Positions 61,466 to 64,000 of a stretch of 64,000 nt of DNA are shown here, piece after piece. This DNA is from Clostridiaceae bacterium Marseille-Q4149. GTDB taxonomy: Bacteria; Bacillota; Clostridia; Oscillospirales; Oscillospiraceae. The stretch covers positions 1,240,001 to 1,304,000 of the forward strand of contig CP073691.1 of assembly GCA_018228685.1 (NCBI GenBank), given 5' to 3'. Position 1 is the stretch's first letter. Each line of letters starts with the position of its first letter. Under the pieces are notes generated by a model. It saw only the letters and a list, made by a program, of their open reading frames with translations. It was not told the origin of the DNA and did not search any database. The translations under genes and the position numbers were made by a program.

Positions 61466-61494
61466 ATTTTACACGCTTTGGTATAAAAATGCAA
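61466..61494 (-). promoter_or_regulatory. Promoter of ssnA-ygfK
   Basis: Reverse-strand TTGCAT (61494-61489), 17 bases, TAAAAT (61471-61466). Transcription would start at about 61459, at the first base of the structured leader. Confidence 0.65.
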
Positions 61495-61890
61495 CAGAAA
61501 TTTTAGCTCCAGCGGCAAAAAATGTGCAGGATTCCGAAAAAGCCAGCCGGGCCAGGCCGGAATCCCTATGAAAAAAATCTACAAAGTCGGGATACCGGTA
61601 ATTTTGCGGGCGAAAGAGTCTGTATCGTGAAATTGTGAAATAATCATCAAATAGGCCGGAATCCACAATTTGCGGCGGCTGCCGGGTGCAAAGGAGGGAA
61701 TGTGCATTTTTACAAAATGCACAAAAAACACCGCGAAGATTTTACGGTCGCGAGGGACGATTTTCGGAATAACCCCCTTGAGTATTTGCCGGAATGGTGT
61801 TATTATCAGAACGGATGGGGGTATGAGCAAATTTCATCTACCCATTCGATTTTGAACAATCTTGGAACAATTTTTGAGGAGGCAACTATT
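61495..61890. other. Intergenic region between ssnA and gdhA promoters
   Basis: No gene I can support; short frames here lack ribosome sites. A probable gdhA promoter is TTGAGT (61778-61783), 16 bases, TTATTA (61800-61805). AGGCCGGAATCC occurs twice (about 61552 and 61652). Confidence 0.45.
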
Positions 61891-63259
61891 ATGAATGCTT
61901 ATCTGGCCAGCGTTCTGGAGAACGTCAGAACCAAGCATGGCAACGAGCCCGAGTTCGTGCAGACCGTGGAGGAGGTCCTGTCCTCTCTGGAGCCTGTCAT
62001 CGAGAAGCACCCCGAGTATGAGAAGGTCGACCTGCTGAACCGCATGGTCGAGCCCGAGCGTATGTTCACCTTCCGCGTTGTGTGGTGCGACGACAACGGC
62101 CAGTGGCACACCAACCGCGGCTGGCGCTGCCAGTTCAACGGCGCCATCGGCCCCTACAAGGGCGGCCTGCGCTTCCAGAAGAACGTGTATGAGGGCATCA
62201 TCAAGTTCCTGGGCTTCGAGCAGACCTTCAAGAACAGCCTGACCGGCCTCCCCATCGGCGGCGCCAAGGGCGGTTCCGACTTTGATCCCGCCGGCAAGTC
62301 CGACGCCGAGGTCATGCGTTTCTGCCAGAGCTTCATGACCGCTCTGTATCGCTACATCGGGCCCGACATCGATGTTCCCGCCGGTGATATGGGCGTGGGC
62401 GGCCGCGAGATTGGCTACCTGTATGGCCAGTACCGCCGCCTGAAGGGCGTGTGGGAGAACGGCGTGCTCACCGGCAAGGGCCTGAGCTACGGCGGTTCCC
62501 TGATCCGTCCCGAGGCCACCGGCTACGGCGCTATCTACTATCTGCAGGAAGTGCTCAAGCACGAGAATGACACCATCGAGGGCAAGAAGATCGCCATCTC
62601 CGGCTACGGCAACGTGGGCTGGGGCATCATGAAGAAGGCCGCTCAGCTGGGCGCTGCCGTCACCTACTTTGCCGGTCCCGACGGTTACGTTCACGATCCC
62701 GACGGCGTTATCACCGACGAGAAGCTGAACTACATCCTGGAGATGCGCGCCAAGGATCCTATGCACTGCAAACCCTATGCCGACAAGTTCGGCTGCGAGT
62801 TCGTGGCTGGCGAGAAGTGCTGGGGCGTCAAGGATGTTGACGTGTACATGCCCGCCGCCATGCAGACCCGCCGCCATGCAGAACGACGTTCGCATGGAGT
62901 CCGCCGAGAAGATTGCTGCCTCCGGCGTGAAGTACTACATCGAAGTGGCCAATATGCCCACCACCAACGACGCTCTGAACTTCCTGCGTCAGCAGAAGGG
63001 CATCATTGTGGCTCCCTCCAAGGCCGTTAACGCCGGCGGCGTGGGCGTCTCCGCTCTGGAGATGGCTCAGAACTCCGAGCGTCTGGTCTGGACTGCCGAG
63101 GAAGTCGATGCTCAGCTGCACAAGATGATGAAGACCATCCACAAGGAATCCGCCGATGCCGCTGCCGAGTACGGCCTGGGCTATGACCTGGTGGCTGGCG
63201 CCAACATCGCCGGCTTCAAGAAGGTCGCTGAGGCTATGATGGAGCAGGGCTGCTTCTAA
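61891..63259 (+). pseudogene. gdhA: NADP-type glutamate dehydrogenase, frameshifted by a 16-bp duplication
   Basis: ATG 61891 follows GAGGAGG. The first 324 residues are a normal hexameric GdhA: GPYKGGLRFQKNV, GGAKGGSDFDP, GDMGVGGREIGYLYG and the Rossmann motif ISGYGNVGWG. At 62851-62882 the 16-mer CCCGCCGCCATGCAGA is present twice in tandem. This shifts the frame after VYMPAAMQ; the correct sequence continues in the next frame (NDVRMESAEKIAASG ... EQGCF) to 63259. Removing one copy restores a 450-residue protein. Either a recent mutation or an assembly error. Confidence 0.9.
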
Positions 63260-63291
63260 GCCGAAAGATAGGATATCATCCAAATAGAACC

Positions 63292-63326
63292 AACAGGGGT
63301 CCCGCAGAACTGCGGGACCCCTGTTT
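63292..63326 (+). terminator. Terminator of gdhA
   Basis: AACAGGGGTCCCGCAG/TGCGGGACCCCTGTTT stem-loop 32 bases after the stop codon. Confidence 0.85.
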
Positions 63327-63371
63327 CTTGTCAAAAAGCCCCAAAGGTCAAAGCACTTTTAGGGGACACTC

Positions 63372-63406
63372 AAAGGACTCCTGCCGCCTTGGCAGGAGTC
63401 CTTTTT
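63372..63406. terminator. Terminator of the transglutaminase-like gene
   Basis: AAAGGACTCCTGCC/GGCAGGAGTCCTTT stem with a GCCTT loop, five bases from the stop codon of the reverse-strand gene. A T-run follows on both strands. Confidence 0.8.
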
Positions 63407-63410
63407 GTCC

Positions 63411-64000
63411 TCACGAATCCCGGTACACTGTGAACTGATAGACGTTTGTCTCGGGCTGCGTCAGCGAGTAATAGCCGAAGCCCTGCAGCGATACGCCATA
63501 CTCCTTCAGGAAGCGCTCGGCGCCCTCCCATTTTCCGAAGATCCGGCTCAGTTCATCCACCTGCGCACTCTGCGCAAGCTGGATGGCAAAGCTGCCGCCG
63601 TTCTTCTGTATCACCTGTGAAAACTGCTGCGCCAAAATCGGCCCGCAGTCGGCGTCGCTTTCCACCCGCGTATGATTGCGGGCATGATAGCTGCCCGACA
63701 TGCTGTCGGTACCCGGAATAGTGAAGCAGGACAGATAGCCGTCTCCGATGGGATAGAGGTCCCGAATCAGGTGGTTATCCACATTGAACCGGCCATACAG
63801 CAGCTTGTCCCCCTGGTTTCCCAGGTCAGCGGTGGCATCCAGATCATAAAATATGCCGTCAATTTCCGCCACATTCCACTGGTGCCCGTTCCCGCCGTCC
63901 AAGGGCGCGCCGGAAATCGACAGGCAAACGATTCCCATCTGCTCCAGGATCCATTGCATGGTTTTTCCGGTTCCGTCACACTTGGCCCGGCCTTCCACCA
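63411..64000 (-). CDS. Transglutaminase-like domain protein (5' end outside window)
   Basis: At least 195 residues, open to the window edge. AKCDGTGKTMQWILEQMGI, then HQWNVAEIDGIFYDLDATAD supplies the Cys, His and Asp of the transglutaminase-like catalytic triad. The last 100 residues are a separate alpha/beta region ending QFTVYRDS. The usual signal peptide and N-terminal region would lie beyond the edge. Such proteins are often secreted proteases or cross-linking enzymes in Firmicutes; the substrate is unknown. Confidence 0.75.
   Translation of the reverse strand, partial: VEGRAKCDGTGKTMQWILEQMGIVCLSISGAPLDGGNGHQWNVAEIDGIFYDLDATADLGNQGDKLLYGRFNVDNHLIRDLYPIGDGYLSCFTIPGTDSMSGSYHARNHTRVESDADCGPILAQQFSQVIQKNGGSFAIQLAQSAQVDELSRIFGKWEGAERFLKEYGVSLQGFGYYSLTQPETNVYQFTVYRDS

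Noticed and set aside
61579..61830. 83-codon reverse frame between ssnA and gdhA
   Set aside because: No ribosome site, no recognisable domain, and it covers the probable gdhA promoter.

Overview
The window reads as a chromosome segment of a high-GC, anaerobic, butyrate-forming gut Firmicute of the Oscillospiraceae type (Flavonifractor/Lawsonibacter/Oscillibacter-like; this is inferred from gene content, no marker was compared). Supporting signs are a crotonyl-CoA branch operon (crt-hbd-bcd-etfB-etfA), a ptb-type phosphotransbutyrylase, the selenium-dependent hydroxylase accessory genes yqeC, ygfK and ssnA, a THF riboswitch on folT-folC, and small Firmicute families (DUF6472, DUF6061, DUF6442). 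No rRNA, tRNA or CRISPR array was found.

Layout. 1-7.6 kb is core chromosome: M42 peptidase, yqeC, DUF6472, folC-folT, a LysR regulator, xpt-guaA. 7.6-30.0 kb is an accessory island built on the 3' end of guaA. Four copies of the last codons of guaA (GAGTGGGAATRAA at 7589, 12064, 25550 and 30018) divide it into three tandem segments. Segment 1 (4.5 kb) has a repressor/excisionase/truncated-integrase module, a broken Shedu-like gene and an AbiE toxin-antitoxin pair. Segment 2 (13.5 kb) has no integrase. It carries a lipoprotein, a PAS-type regulator, a two-gene ABC exporter, two trigger-factor-like foldases, a thioredoxin, a thioredoxin-reductase-like flavoprotein, a YitT protein, an L-cysteine desulfidase-like enzyme and an M16C metalloprotease. 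Segment 3 (4.5 kb) has an intact tyrosine integrase and two small regulator/membrane-protein operons.

30.0-38.5 kb holds a tandem family of secreted lipoproteins with repeated promoters, followed directly by an ABC ATPase and permease. The array is flanked by recombinase and transposase remnants. 39-40 kb has two small orphan genes. 40.3-56.6 kb is core again: ion transporter, butyrate operon, trmB-tatD-malY, ptb, rpmB, a PRTase, yebC-nif3-trmK, DUF1858 and a WYL regulator. 56.6-61.5 kb has a palindrome-ended mini-element and ssnA-ygfK behind a structured leader with an intrinsic terminator. 61.9-63.3 kb is an NADP-type glutamate dehydrogenase gene broken by a 16-bp tandem duplication. A transglutaminase-like gene runs off the right edge.

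Most notable: the guaA attachment-site array, the thiol/foldase/exporter cassette in segment 2 driven from a palindromic divergent promoter, the ssnA leader as a candidate unclassified riboswitch, the expanding lipoprotein array, and a 162-bp interspersed repeat present twice, once inside a duplicated terminator.
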